Position numbers and translations under genes: made by a program. 64,000 nt of DNA from JAJEAO01 sp963667635 (GTDB lineage: Bacteria; Acidobacteriota; Vicinamibacteria; Marinacidobacterales; Marinacidobacteraceae), in NCBI GenBank assembly GCA_965232015.1, contig OZ246946.1, positions 1,054,001 through 1,118,000 of the forward strand, written 5' to 3'. Position 1 is the first letter of the stretch. Each line of letters opens with the position of its first letter. Below, one piece after another: positions 8,128 to 17,700 of the stretch. The notes below the pieces were generated by a model that was not told the DNA's origin, ran no database searches, and saw only the letters and a program-made list of their open reading frames with translations.

Positions 8128-9120
8128 CTATTCGCGGGCCGGATAGCGCGCCCGGATGCCGGGGATCAGATAGCGCGAGAACAGGGTCTCCTGGTCGTGG
8201 GCGGGAGCCCAGCCGAAGTCGCGGCGGCCGGCGCGGTCGTCCACCGCTCCGGGCCAGCTCGCCACGATCCGGTCGCGCTCCTCGTCGAGCGCGTAGCGGA
8301 CCCGCACCTCCGGGAAGTCCTTCCGGACGCGGGCGATGACCTCCTCGGCGGAGAAGCTGGGTCCGCCCAGGTTGTACGCGGTCCGTCGCAGGGTCGTCCG
8401 CTCGGCGTCCGCGAGCTGCAGCAGGCCCCGGACGGCGTCGGGCATGGCGCAAAACGGCAGCCGGGCGTCCCGCCGGACGAAGAAGGCGTACGGCTCCCCG
8501 CGCGCGGCGGCGTGGAGGAGTTCCGGCGCCCAGTCGCTGGTTCCGCCCTGCGGCACGGTGTCGCAGGAGATGAGCCCGGGGAAGCGGACCGCCCGGAAAT
8601 CGAGCCCCGGCCGTTCGCGCCCGAGGGCGGCGCCGAGTCGCTCGATATAGAGCTTCTGTTGCCCGTAGAGCGTCGCCGGGTCGAGGTGCTCGTCTTCGCG
8701 CACCGCGCCGGCGGCCGCCTTCCGAAGACGCGACGGCAACCCGTACACCGCGATCGAGCTGGGGAACAGGAACCGCGTCGGCTTCTCCGCCGTCCCGGCG
8801 TCGCGAGCCAGACGCAGCAGGCTCGCGGTCCCTTCCACGTTGACCCGGTGGGCGAGAGTCGGCGCCCGCTCGGCGTGGGTCGAGAGCACGGCGGCGAGGT
8901 GGAATGTCGTCCGGGGGCGGTAGCGGGCCCCGAACGCGGCCCAGAGCGCCGGATCGGTGATGTCTCCCTCGAAGTGCGCGACGGCGCCCGATCCCCTCCG
9001 GCCGGAGCGGAGGTCCACCGTGACCACCCGCTCTCCCCGGCCGACGAGCTCCCGCACGAGGGCGGCTCCGATCTCGCCGGCGGCCCCGGTCACCAGGGTG
9101 ACCGGTTCACGACCGGTCAC
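8128..9120 (-). CDS. NAD-dependent epimerase/dehydratase family protein (threonine-dehydrogenase-like SDR)
   Basis: A 330-residue extended SDR. The nucleotide-binding motif TGAAGEIG lies at residues 11-18, an acidic residue after the second strand (VTVDLR) favours NAD, and the catalytic pair is Y152/K156 in YGQQK with the preceding Ser of FPSSIAVYG. The C-terminal half (FRAVRFPGLIS, AYNLGGPSFSAEEV, ASWPGAVDD) is closest to the SDR-type L-threonine 3-dehydrogenases, which oxidise threonine to 2-amino-3-oxobutyrate. The GTG start overlaps the esterase stop by four bases (GTGA), making it the last gene of the four-gene operon. Substrate assignment is tentative; other nucleotide-sugar or amino-acid substrates are possible. 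Confidence 0.8.
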   Translation of the reverse strand: MTGREPVTLVTGAAGEIGAALVRELVGRGERVVTVDLRSGRRGSGAVAHFEGDITDPALWAAFGARYRPRTTFHLAAVLSTHAERAPTLAHRVNVEGTASLLRLARDAGTAEKPTRFLFPSSIAVYGLPSRLRKAAAGAVREDEHLDPATLYGQQKLYIERLGAALGRERPGLDFRAVRFPGLISCDTVPQGGTSDWAPELLHAAARGEPYAFFVRRDARLPFCAMPDAVRGLLQLADAERTTLRRTAYNLGGPSFSAEEVIARVRKDFPEVRVRYALDEERDRIVASWPGAVDDRAGRRDFGWAPAHDQETLFSRYLIPGIRARYPARE

Positions 9121-9818
9121 CGTCGCGCCTCCTCGTCGAGGATGCCCCGGAAGAACGCCCCCAGCGCCCGGATCTCTTCCTCGCACACCGCATGCGCCAT
9201 CGGGTGCCCGTCGAAGTCCACCGACCATCCGGCGTCCACCAGCGCATCCCGGGTCGAGGTCCCGGCGACGAACGGGACGACCCCGTCGTAGTACCCGTGG
9301 GCGAGGAAGATCGGCGTCGAGCCGCCGGGGGCCAGTCGGTCCGGCCGCGGCAGGTAGGTCGAGAGCGCGGCCAATCCGCCGATCCGGGGAGGCGGCGACC
9401 CGTCCGGGCCCCGGCAGGTGGCGGCGGCCAGCGCCACCGCGCCGCCCTGCGAGAACCCGACGAGGATCTGCCGCTCGGGCGGGATCCCGCGCTCCCGCTC
9501 GCGGGCGAGGAGCGCCCCTACGCCGGCCACGGCGTCGTCGAGATGGCCCTGATTCAGCTCGCGGGAATCGGTGATGGAGCCGATGTCGTACCACGCGCGC
9601 ATCGGCATGCCGCCGTTCAGCGTGACCGGACGGACCGGAGCCTCCGGGAAGACGAACCGGACTCCGAGCCTGCGCGGGATGCGGAGCGCCGGGAGGACCG
9701 GAGTGAAGTCGCGCCCATCGGCGCCGAGCCCGTGGAGCCAGAAGACGGTCGCCCGATGCGCGCCCGCTGGCGGAACCTCGACGAGGCTCCACTCGGGGAG
9801 GGTCGCCGTCGGGCTCAT
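9117..9818 (-). CDS. Carboxylesterase / phospholipase family alpha/beta hydrolase
   Basis: A 233-residue hydrolase of the acyl-protein thioesterase / carboxylesterase 2 family. It has an oxyanion strand TVFWLHGLGADGRDF, catalytic Ser123 in GFSQGG, Asp in HGYYDGVVPF and His in GHPMAHAVCEEE, which completes the triad. It is cytoplasmic, with no signal peptide. It probably cleaves short-chain esters or thioesters. The start ATG overlaps the stop of the kinase/phospho-lyase gene (ATGA), and its own stop overlaps the next start (GTGA). It is therefore co-translated within the operon. Its contribution to that pathway is not evident from sequence. Confidence 0.88.
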   Translation of the reverse strand: MSPTATLPEWSLVEVPPAGAHRATVFWLHGLGADGRDFTPVLPALRIPRRLGVRFVFPEAPVRPVTLNGGMPMRAWYDIGSITDSRELNQGHLDDAVAGVGALLARERERGIPPERQILVGFSQGGAVALAAATCRGPDGSPPPRIGGLAALSTYLPRPDRLAPGGSTPIFLAHGYYDGVVPFVAGTSTRDALVDAGWSVDFDGHPMAHAVCEEEIRALGAFFRGILDEEARR

Positions 9819-12229
9819 CCGAGTGCGCTCAGCGTCCGGTCGAGGACTTCGAGGTAGTGGTCCGCGTCCGCCGCCGAGAACGGGAGCGGCGGCTTGATCT
9901 TGATGACGTTCGCATCGGGGCCGTCGGTGCTGTTGAGGATCCGTTCCTGGCGGAGGCGGTTCACGAGCCGCCGCGCCTCCGCGGTCGCCGGAGCGCGGGT
10001 TTCCCGGTCCCGCACCAGCTCGAATCCGAGGAAGAGGCCACGCCCGCGAACATCTCCGATCAGAGAGTACCGGTTCGCGAGCGCGTTCAGGCCGTCGAGG
10101 AGCCGGTTGCCGACCCGTTCGGCGTGCGCCGCCAGATCCTCGCTCTCGATCACGTCGAGGACCGCGAGCCCGGCGGCGCAGGACACCGGATTCCCGCCGT
10201 AGGTGTTGAAGTACTCCATCCCGGTCTCGAACGAGCGGGCGAGCGCCTGGGTCGTGACCACGGCGCCGAGCGGATGGCCGTTCCCCGCGGGCTTGCCCAG
10301 CGTGACGATGTCCGGCACGAGCGGCGGCGCGCCCTCCGGCGAGCTCTGCGCCTCGACGAAAGCCCAAAACGCCGGGCCGACGCGTCCGAATCCGGTCTGG
10401 ACTTCGTCCGCGACGATCAGTCCGCCCGCCCCCCGGACCGCCCCGTAGAGCCCGCGCAGGTAGCCGGGCGGCGGCACGACCTGGCCTCCGCAACCGAGGA
10501 TCGCCTCGGAGACGAGGGTCGTCGGACCCGCGGCCGCCACCCGGTCGCGGGCGTCCGCGATCAACGCCTCGGGAAAGCCGGGTTCTTCCGATCGGAATCG
10601 GCCGCGGAAGCCGTCGGGCAGGGGCAGGCGATGCAGCCACGGGGGACCCGGCCGGCCGCCGGGTCCATCCAGCTTGTAGGGGCTGATCTCGATCAGGGAG
10701 GTCAGGTTGCCGTGGTACGCGCCTTCGAAGACGAAGGTGTCGGAGCGCCCGAGCCGGTTTCTCGCGATCCGGAGCGCGAGGTCGTTGGCTTCGCTCCCCG
10801 AGTTGGTGAAGAAGACGACTTCGAGGGGGTCGGGGAGCGCGGCGAGGAGTCGTTCGGCGTAGTCGGTGAGCCCCCGGTAGAGGAAGCGGGTGTTCGTGTT
10901 GACGCGCGCCGCCTGCCGCGCGATCGCTCCCGAGACGCGGGGGTGGGCGTGCCCCACATGGCAGACGTTGTTCACCATGTCGAGGTAGCTGCGTCCGTCG
11001 GGGTCGTAGAGCCGGGCGCCGGCGCCGCGGACCACCGGAATGGGGTCGTCGTAGGAGATGCTCAGGGCCCGGCTGAACCAGCGCCGTCGGCGGGAGAGAA
11101 GCCGCGCCGGGTCGTCGCCTCCGGCGGGCGCGGCCTCGGGCGAGGCGAGGCCGGCGGCTTCGAGGAACCGGGCCGCGGACTCGCCCCCGGGCTCCCGGTC
11201 GAGGGCGGCGAGCACCCGCCAGACCCCCGACTCGCTGCTCAGGAGGTAGGCGTCGTCGGCGGCCCCCGGCACCTCCGCCCGCCGGATCGCGGCGATTCCC
11301 GAGCTCACCAGCGCGCGCAGCGCGAGGGCGGTCCGGAAGGCCTCCGCCTCCTGCCGGGAGAGCGGCCGCTCCCGGACGAAGCCGGCGAGAACGGCCGCCG
11401 CCGCCGCCAGGGGATCGGCCGCGGCGGCCGCGGGATAAAGCGCCGCCGTCGCGACCTCCACGACGGCGGGCCCTTCGAGGGCGTCGCCGAAGTCGAGAAC
11501 GGCCAGATCCTCCGCTCCGGCCGTCTCCGGGGCGCCGGCGGCGAGCAACAGGTTGTCGTCGTTCAGGTCGTTGTGGAGAGGGGCCTCCGGCAGCGCCAGC
11601 AGGCCGGGGAGCGCCGGCTCCACCGCGGCGGCCGTCCGCTGGTAGAGCGCCTGACGGGCCGGGCCCGCGATGCGCGGAGCCGCGGCGGCGATCACGCGCG
11701 CCGCGTGCTGGGGAGCCCACGGCAGGTCCCGGGACCTGAGGCCCGGGTGATCGAAGCCGGCGAGAGCCCGCTGCATCCGCCCGGCGAAGCGGCCGACGGC
11801 GGCGAGGACCGCGGGGGCTGGCGAGGGGAAGGCCGAGAGGGGAACGCCGTCCTGGTGGACGAGGAGCCGGACCGCGTGGCGTCGTTCCCCGATGCGGCGG
11901 GTTGCGACCCCGGCCGGCGCTCCCACGCCGGCTGCGGCGCGAACGACGCGCGGGACCCGAAGCCGGGGGGCGTTTCTCCGGATGTGCGCCGGCATCGCGG
12001 TCTGGAGCGCGACCCGGTCCGGCGCTTCGGCGGCGCCCGAGACCTTGAGCACGAACCGCTCCCCGGAGCGCGCCGTCAGCAGGAAGTTCGTGTCCCGCTC
12101 TCCCGGCAGCGGCGACGCCTCGGCGTCGAGGCTCCAGACCTCGGCCGCGAGGCGCGCGGCGTCCGCCGCCTTCAGCGGAGGCCGGCCGGAGACGGGATCG
12201 AGGAGTGCGAGGGCGGGGTCCGAGGTCAT
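9815..12229 (-). CDS. Fused APH-type kinase / class III PLP phospho-lyase
   Basis: An 804-residue two-domain protein. Residues 1-340 are an aminoglycoside-phosphotransferase-like kinase: Lys62 in FVLKVS, the catalytic loop H219-N-D-L-N-D-D-N226 and the metal-binding DFG at 246. Residues ~370-804 are a class III aminotransferase fold: FFTNSGSEANDLALR, FEGAYHGNLTSLIE, VADEVQTGFGRVG and PLP lysine K646 in TLGKPAGNGHP, followed by EYFNTYGGNPVSCAAGLAVL. The last two motifs match the AGXT2L group (ethanolamine-phosphate and 5-phosphohydroxylysine phospho-lyases) rather than ordinary transaminases. The likely chemistry is phosphorylation of an amino alcohol, then elimination of ammonia and phosphate to give an aldehyde. 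The start overlaps the ALDH stop (TGATG). The substrate is unknown. Confidence 0.88.
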   Translation of the reverse strand: MTSDPALALLDPVSGRPPLKAADAARLAAEVWSLDAEASPLPGERDTNFLLTARSGERFVLKVSGAAEAPDRVALQTAMPAHIRRNAPRLRVPRVVRAAAGVGAPAGVATRRIGERRHAVRLLVHQDGVPLSAFPSPAPAVLAAVGRFAGRMQRALAGFDHPGLRSRDLPWAPQHAARVIAAAAPRIAGPARQALYQRTAAAVEPALPGLLALPEAPLHNDLNDDNLLLAAGAPETAGAEDLAVLDFGDALEGPAVVEVATAALYPAAAAADPLAAAAAVLAGFVRERPLSRQEAEAFRTALALRALVSSGIAAIRRAEVPGAADDAYLLSSESGVWRVLAALDREPGGESAARFLEAAGLASPEAAPAGGDDPARLLSRRRRWFSRALSISYDDPIPVVRGAGARLYDPDGRSYLDMVNNVCHVGHAHPRVSGAIARQAARVNTNTRFLYRGLTDYAERLLAALPDPLEVVFFTNSGSEANDLALRIARNRLGRSDTFVFEGAYHGNLTSLIEISPYKLDGPGGRPGPPWLHRLPLPDGFRGRFRSEEPGFPEALIADARDRVAAAGPTTLVSEAILGCGGQVVPPPGYLRGLYGAVRGAGGLIVADEVQTGFGRVGPAFWAFVEAQSSPEGAPPLVPDIVTLGKPAGNGHPLGAVVTTQALARSFETGMEYFNTYGGNPVSCAAGLAVLDVIESEDLAAHAERVGNRLLDGLNALANRYSLIGDVRGRGLFLGFELVRDRETRAPATAEARRLVNRLRQERILNSTDGPDANVIKIKPPLPFSAADADHYLEVLDRTLSALG

Positions 12230-13605
12230 CAGCGCAGGATCCGGCGGAGGAGGGGGAGCTTGCCCCGGTAGGGCGGATAACGGAGAGGGACATCGAACCA
12301 CGGGGACGAGGTCAGCCACGCGCGCGGCTGCGACAGCCGGTCGAATCCGTGGACGCCGTGATACGCCCCGTAGCCGCTCGCCCCGGCGCCGCCGAACGGG
12401 AGCGCCGGGTTGGCGCAGTGGACGACCGCGTCGTTCACGAGCACGGCGCCGGAGCGGACCCGGGCCGCCACCCGTTGAGCGATTCGGCGACGCCGGGTGA
12501 AGACATGGAGCGCGAGGGGCGTGGGCAGGCGGCCGGCCAGCGCGATGCCCTCGTCGAGGCTGTCACAGGGGAGGACGGGGAGGATGGGACCGAAGATCTC
12601 CTCCCGACCGGCAGGGTGCCCGTCGGGCCAGGGACCGGTGACCGTGGGGGCGAAGTAGCGCGTCCCGATGTCGAATTCGCCGCCGCGCCGGACCGACAGG
12701 CCGTCGAGCAGGCCCACGAGCCGGTCGAAGTGGGCCCGATGCGCGATCCGGGCGTAGTCGGGGCTGCGGGCGGGGTCGGGTCCGTAGAACCGGTCGAGGG
12801 CGCGGTCGAGCTCGGCGTGGAAGCGCTCGGCGTGACTCGAGGGGACGAGAACGAAGTCGGGAGCGACGCAGGTCTGCCCGGCGTTCAGGAACTTCCCCCA
12901 CGCGATCCGCCGCGCCGCGACCCGCAGGTTCGCCGTCCGCTCGATCAGCGCCGGGCATTTGCCGCCCAGCTCGAGGGTGACCGGCGTCAGGCTGCGTCCG
13001 GCGGCCTCCGCCACCCGCGCTCCCACCCGGCGGCTGCCGGTGAAGACGATGTGGTCGAACGACCCCGACGCAACGAGGGCGGCGCCGACTTGCGGACCCC
13101 CGGGGACCACCTCGACCAGGCCCTCGGGCAACGCGGCCGGGACGAGCTCGGCGAGGAGCGCCGCGGTCGCCGGAGCGTGCTCCGACGGTTTCACGACGAC
13201 CGCATTCCCGGCCGCGATCGCCGCGACCGCCGGCGCCAGGCTCAACTGCAGCGGGTAGTTCCACGGAGCGATCACAAGCACGACGCCCATCGGCGCCGGC
13301 TCGATCCGGCTCCGCGACGGCAGGAGGGCGAGGGGGGAGCGGACCCGTTCGGGCCGCATCCAGGTGCGGAGCCGACGGCGGGCGTGGCGGATCTCCTGGA
13401 GGACCACGCCGGTCTGCGCCGCCCACGCCTCGAAGGCCGGGGCGCCGAGATCCGCGGCGAGCGCTTCCTCCCACGCCGTTCGGCGGCGGGTGAGCAGCCG
13501 CTCGAGCGCGGTGAGCGCTTCGCGGCGGAACCGGCGGGCGGCGGGAGCACCGGAAGACGCGAGCCGCCGGGCCCGGGCGACGGTTCGTTCCGGGCGCTCT
13601 CCCAC
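12229..13605 (-). CDS. Aldehyde dehydrogenase, class 3-like
   Basis: A 458-residue NAD(P)-dependent aldehyde dehydrogenase with the full active site: N116 in PWNYP, E212 in LELGGK and nucleophile C246 in NAGQTCVAPD. The length and the C-terminal hydrophobic/basic tail (SSPWFDVPLRYPPYRGKLPLLRRIL) fit the class 3 / fatty-aldehyde type, which often associates with membranes. It starts at GTG 13605. It is the first gene of the operon, and its stop overlaps the kinase/phospho-lyase start by one base. The most economical role is oxidising the aldehyde released by that enzyme. This is inferred from context. Confidence 0.92.
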   Translation of the reverse strand: MGERPERTVARARRLASSGAPAARRFRREALTALERLLTRRRTAWEEALAADLGAPAFEAWAAQTGVVLQEIRHARRRLRTWMRPERVRSPLALLPSRSRIEPAPMGVVLVIAPWNYPLQLSLAPAVAAIAAGNAVVVKPSEHAPATAALLAELVPAALPEGLVEVVPGGPQVGAALVASGSFDHIVFTGSRRVGARVAEAAGRSLTPVTLELGGKCPALIERTANLRVAARRIAWGKFLNAGQTCVAPDFVLVPSSHAERFHAELDRALDRFYGPDPARSPDYARIAHRAHFDRLVGLLDGLSVRRGGEFDIGTRYFAPTVTGPWPDGHPAGREEIFGPILPVLPCDSLDEGIALAGRLPTPLALHVFTRRRRIAQRVAARVRSGAVLVNDAVVHCANPALPFGGAGASGYGAYHGVHGFDRLSQPRAWLTSSPWFDVPLRYPPYRGKLPLLRRILR

Positions 13606-13634
13606 TGGCCACGGCGAGTATAGGCACCGGGAGC

Positions 13635-14336
13635 GTGGCGTCCTGCTCCCGGATAGACTGCCGCGTCGCCGTGATTCCCGCCGCCCGTCCCACCGCCCTC
13701 CCCACGCCGGCCACCGCGCTCCCGGACCGCAACGCCGCCATGGCGGTGCCGCAGCGCCACTTCGTGCTCGATGCGCCGCTGAAGCCGCCGTGGCCGGAGG
13801 GGACGGTGGAGGCGCTGTTCGGGATGGGGTGCTTCTGGGGCGCCGAACGGCTGTTCTGGGAGTTTCCCGGCGTGTACACGACCGCGGTCGGTTATGCCGG
13901 CGGAATCACGCGCCATCCGACCTACCGCGAGGTGTGCTCCGGCCGGACCGGGCACGCCGAGGTGGTGCGGGTCGTGTTCCAACCGGACCGGGTCTCGTTC
14001 GACGAGTTGATGCGGGTCTTCTGGGAGAACCACGACCCGACCCAGGGGATGCGCCAGGGCGGCGACATGGGCACGCAGTACCGCTCCGCGATCTATCCGG
14101 TGGACGACACGCAGCTTCGGGCGGCGCTCGCGGCGAAGGAGGTGTTCGCGGCCCGTCTCGCCGCCGCCGGATACCCCGCGGTGACGACCGAGATCCGGTG
14201 GGAGCCGCCCTTCTATTACGCCGAGGAATACCACCAGCAGTACCTGGCGAAGAATCCGGGCGGCTATTGCGGGATCTCGGGGACCGGCGTCTCCTGTCCG
14301 GTGGGGGTCCTGCGGGACGCGAACGACGGCGCGTGA
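13635..14336 (+). CDS. msrA: Peptide-methionine (S)-S-oxide reductase MsrA
   Basis: Repairs oxidised methionine in proteins (S-sulfoxide epimer). The nucleophilic Cys is in FGMGCFWGAERLFW, followed by VGYAGG, the HPTYREVCSGRTGHAE block and the HDPTQG...GDMGTQYRS substrate-binding motif. C-terminal cysteines in GGYCGISGTGVSCP are the likely resolving residues. The protein is 233 residues from GTG 13635; GTG 13671 is an equally plausible start and gives a more usual N-terminus. It is divergent from the ALDH operon (29 bases between starts). The next gene overlaps its stop (GTGA). Confidence 0.95.
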   Translation: MASCSRIDCRVAVIPAARPTALPTPATALPDRNAAMAVPQRHFVLDAPLKPPWPEGTVEALFGMGCFWGAERLFWEFPGVYTTAVGYAGGITRHPTYREVCSGRTGHAEVVRVVFQPDRVSFDELMRVFWENHDPTQGMRQGGDMGTQYRSAIYPVDDTQLRAALAAKEVFAARLAAAGYPAVTTEIRWEPPFYYAEEYHQQYLAKNPGGYCGISGTGVSCPVGVLRDANDGA

Positions 14337-14737
14337 ACGGGCGATCGAACGTGTCGGAGGCCGCGAAGGGTGGGGATTCGGCGGCGGCGCGGAAGGCGGA
14401 AGCGCTCGGGCTCGCCGGCGTCCGTCGTCACATCTTTCTCTGCGCCGACGCCTCGAAGCCGAAGTGCTGCGATCCCGAGCTCGCCGCCCGTTCCTGGCGC
14501 CGACTGAAGGAGCGGCTCGATGAGCTGGGCCTCGCCTGCGGGCCCGCACAGGGTCCGATCGCGCGCACCAGGGCGAACTGCCTCCGGATCTGCGCCGAAG
14601 GACCGGTCGCGGTCGTGTACCCCGAAGCGGTCTGGTACCGGAACATGACGCCGGAGGCGCTCGAGCAGGTCATCGAGAGCCACCTCGTCGGAGGGATCCC
14701 GCTCGAGGCCCACCGGATCCCCGCCGGCGACTCCTGA
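14333..14737 (+). CDS. Thioredoxin-like [2Fe-2S] ferredoxin
   Basis: 134 residues. The cluster ligands are visible as RRHIFLCADASKPKCC (first Cys pair region) and ANCLRICAEGPVAVVYPE (second pair), the signature of the Shethna-type, thioredoxin-fold [2Fe-2S] proteins also found as NuoE/HydC-like subunits. The ending VWYRNMTPEALEQVIESHLVGG is characteristic of the stand-alone family. The GTG start overlaps the msrA stop by four bases (GTG 14351 is an alternative), so it is co-translated with msrA. A role as electron carrier in oxidative-stress repair is possible but not shown. Its 3' end lies nine bases from the convergent metH stop. Confidence 0.85.
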   Translation: MNGRSNVSEAAKGGDSAAARKAEALGLAGVRRHIFLCADASKPKCCDPELAARSWRRLKERLDELGLACGPAQGPIARTRANCLRICAEGPVAVVYPEAVWYRNMTPEALEQVIESHLVGGIPLEAHRIPAGDS

Positions 14738-14746
14738 GCCGCTGCT

Positions 14747-17700
14747 TCAAAGCAACTGGCGGAGGAGGCTCTCGGCGCGCTTCGCCCGAATGCCCCGTCG
14801 GCGGGCGTAGTCGGCGAGCTGGTCGCCGCCGATCTTCCCGACCGAGAAGTAGCGGGCCTCGGGGCTTGCGAAGTAGAGCCCCGCGACCGACGCCGCCGGG
14901 GCGATGGCGAAGGACCCGGTGAGCCGAACCCCGAGCGCCTGTTCGGCGCCCAGGGCATCGAACACCTCCCGCAGGATCGAGAGATCGGGCGTGGCCGGGT
15001 AGCCGGGAGCAGGTCGGATCCCGCGGTAGCGCCCCCGGATCAGCTCCGCGGGGGACAGGTCCTCGTCGGCCGCGTAGCCGAGCTCGCGTCGCGCCTGCTG
15101 GTGGAGCTTTTCGGCGAGAGCCTCGGCGAAGCGGTCGGCGAGCGACCGCAGCAGCAAGGCGTCGTAGTCGTCGTCGCGCAGCTCCGCTGCTTCCACCGCG
15201 GCGTCGAGGCCGAGTCCGGCGGTGACGCAGAACATGCCGATCACGTCCTGCGGGCGGCCGTCCTGCGCCGGCGCGACGAAGTCGCTGGCGGCGAGGCGGG
15301 GACCGGGCCGATCCTCCTGCTGTCTCAGGGTGGGAAGGCGAAACGGGGGCCCGTCGTCCTCGCCGGCGCCGCTCCAGACCACGATGTCGTCGCCGTCCCG
15401 GGCGGCGGGGAAGAAACCGTAAACCGCGGAGGCGCCGAGCTCCCGACCGGCGGCGAGCCTCTCGGCGCGCGACCCGGCGGCCGCGAGCAGCTCCCGCGCC
15501 GCCGGGCCGGCCTCGGGATGGTCGAGGAGCGCCGGCCAGACTCCCCGGAATTGCCAGGCGTGGAAGAACGGGGTCCAGTCCACGAACGGAAGGAGGTCCC
15601 GGAGCGGAACGTCGGGCAGGACGCGCACTCCGAGAAACGCCGGGCGCACGTCGTCGGCGCGGGAGAAGCAGGGCGCCCGTTCGCGGGCGTCGGCGAGCGA
15701 GAGGAGCGCCGGGCGTCTCCGGTGTCCGCGCCGCCGCTCCCCCTCCTGCCGTTCGCGCACCGACGCCAGATAGTCGGCGGCGCCGGACCCGAGCAGCGAT
15801 CGCACCACGCCGGTGGCTCGCGAGGCGTCGCTGACGTGGACGACCGGTCCCGAACGCTCCGGCGCGATCTTCAACGCGGTGTGCCGGGCTGACGTCGTTG
15901 CGCCGCCGATCAGCAGCGGACGCTCGTCGCCGCGTCGCTCCATCTCGGCGGCGAACCGCTCCATCTCGTCCAGCGACGGAGTGATCAGACCGGAGAGGCC
16001 GATGATCGCCGCGTTCCCGGCGTCGGCGGCATCGAGGATCCGGTCGGCCGGGACCATGACGCCGAGGTCCTCCACTTCGTAGCCGCCGCAGGCGAACACG
16101 ATGCCCACGATGCTCTTGCCGATGTCGTGCACGTCGCCCTTCACGGTCGCGAGCACGATGCGCGGCCGGCGGGCGGCGCTCGCCTCGTCCGCATCCATGA
16201 ACGGCGTGAGCCGCGCCACCGCCCGCTTCATCACCCGGGCGCTCTTGACGACCTGCGGGAGGAACATCCGGCCGTCGCCGAACCGGTCTCCGACCACCCG
16301 CATCCCGTCCATGAGCGGCCCCTCGATGACGGCGAGCGCCGCCCGTTCCACCTCGAGAGCCTCCAGCGCGTCGTCTCCGATGTGGTCGAGGATCCCGTGG
16401 ATCACGGCGTGGGCGAGGCGCTCGCTGACCGGGCGGGCGCGCCAGGCGTCCGTCGCGACGCGGGCCCGGGCGCGCGACCGGGTGCGGGAAGCGAGCTCGA
16501 CGAGCCGCGCCGTGGCGTCCGGGCGCCGGGCGAGGATCACGTCCTCCACCCGCTCGCGAAGCCCGTCGGGGATGTCGTCCACCGCCGGGAGCCGTCCGGC
16601 GTTGACGATCGCCATGTCGAGTCCGGCGGCGATCGCGTGGTGGAGGAAGACGGCGTTCATTGCGCCGCGTACCGTGTCGTTGCCCCGGAACGCGAACGAC
16701 AGGTTCGAAATCCCGCCCGAGAGGAGCGCCCCGGGACAGGCGGCGCGGATTCGCGGCAGCGCCTCGAGGAACTCCACCGCGTAGCGGTCGTGCTCCGCCA
16801 TCCCGGTGGCGACCGCGAGGACGTTCGGGTCGAACACGATGTCCTCGGGCGGAACGCCGATTCCGGTCAGAAGCCGGTAGGCGCGGGCGCAGATCGCGGT
16901 CTTCCGCTCCGCGTCCACCGCCTGTCCGGTCTCGTCGAACGCCATGACCACGAGGGCGGGCCCGTGCCGCCGCAATCGCCGGGCGGCGCTCAGGAAGGCA
17001 GCCTCCCCGTCCTTGAGCGAGAGCGAGTTCACGACGCCCTTGCCGGGCAGGCAGCGCAACCCGGCCTCGATCACGTCCAGCTTCGAACTGTCCACCATGA
17101 CCGGAAGCCGGGCGATGTCGGGCTCCATCGAGGTGAACCGGAGGAAGCGCTCCATGCAGGAGGCCGAATCGAGCAGGCCTTCGTCCATGTTCACGTCGAG
17201 GAGATTCGCCCCGCCGCGCACCTGATCCCGAGCCACCCGGGTGGCGGCCTCGAACTTCCGGCGACGGATGAGCCGGGCGAACCGGCGGCTGCCGGTGACG
17301 TTCGTCCGCTCGCCGATGACGAGAAACGCCCGGCCCGGCCGCACCAGCGGATCGGTCCCGGCGAGACGCAGCCCGGCGGGGGGCCGGGGGAGCCGCCGCG
17401 GGACGGCTCGGCGGACGGCGCGGCGGACCGCGGCGATGTGATCGGGCGTCGTGCCGCAGCAGCCCCCGGTGAAGTTGAGAAGCCCGCTCCCGGCGAGAGC
17501 AGCGACTTCGCCGGCGGTCGCGGCGGGAGTCTCGTCGTACTCCCCGAGGTCGTTCGGCAGCCCGGCGTTCGGCACCGCCCCCACCGGGACCGGGGCGCAG
17601 GCGGCGAGACGCTCCACGAACGGACGCATCGTGGCGGCGCCGAAGGAGCAGTTCACTCCGGCGGCGGTGACGCCGGCGTGGGCCACCGAGATCCAGAACG

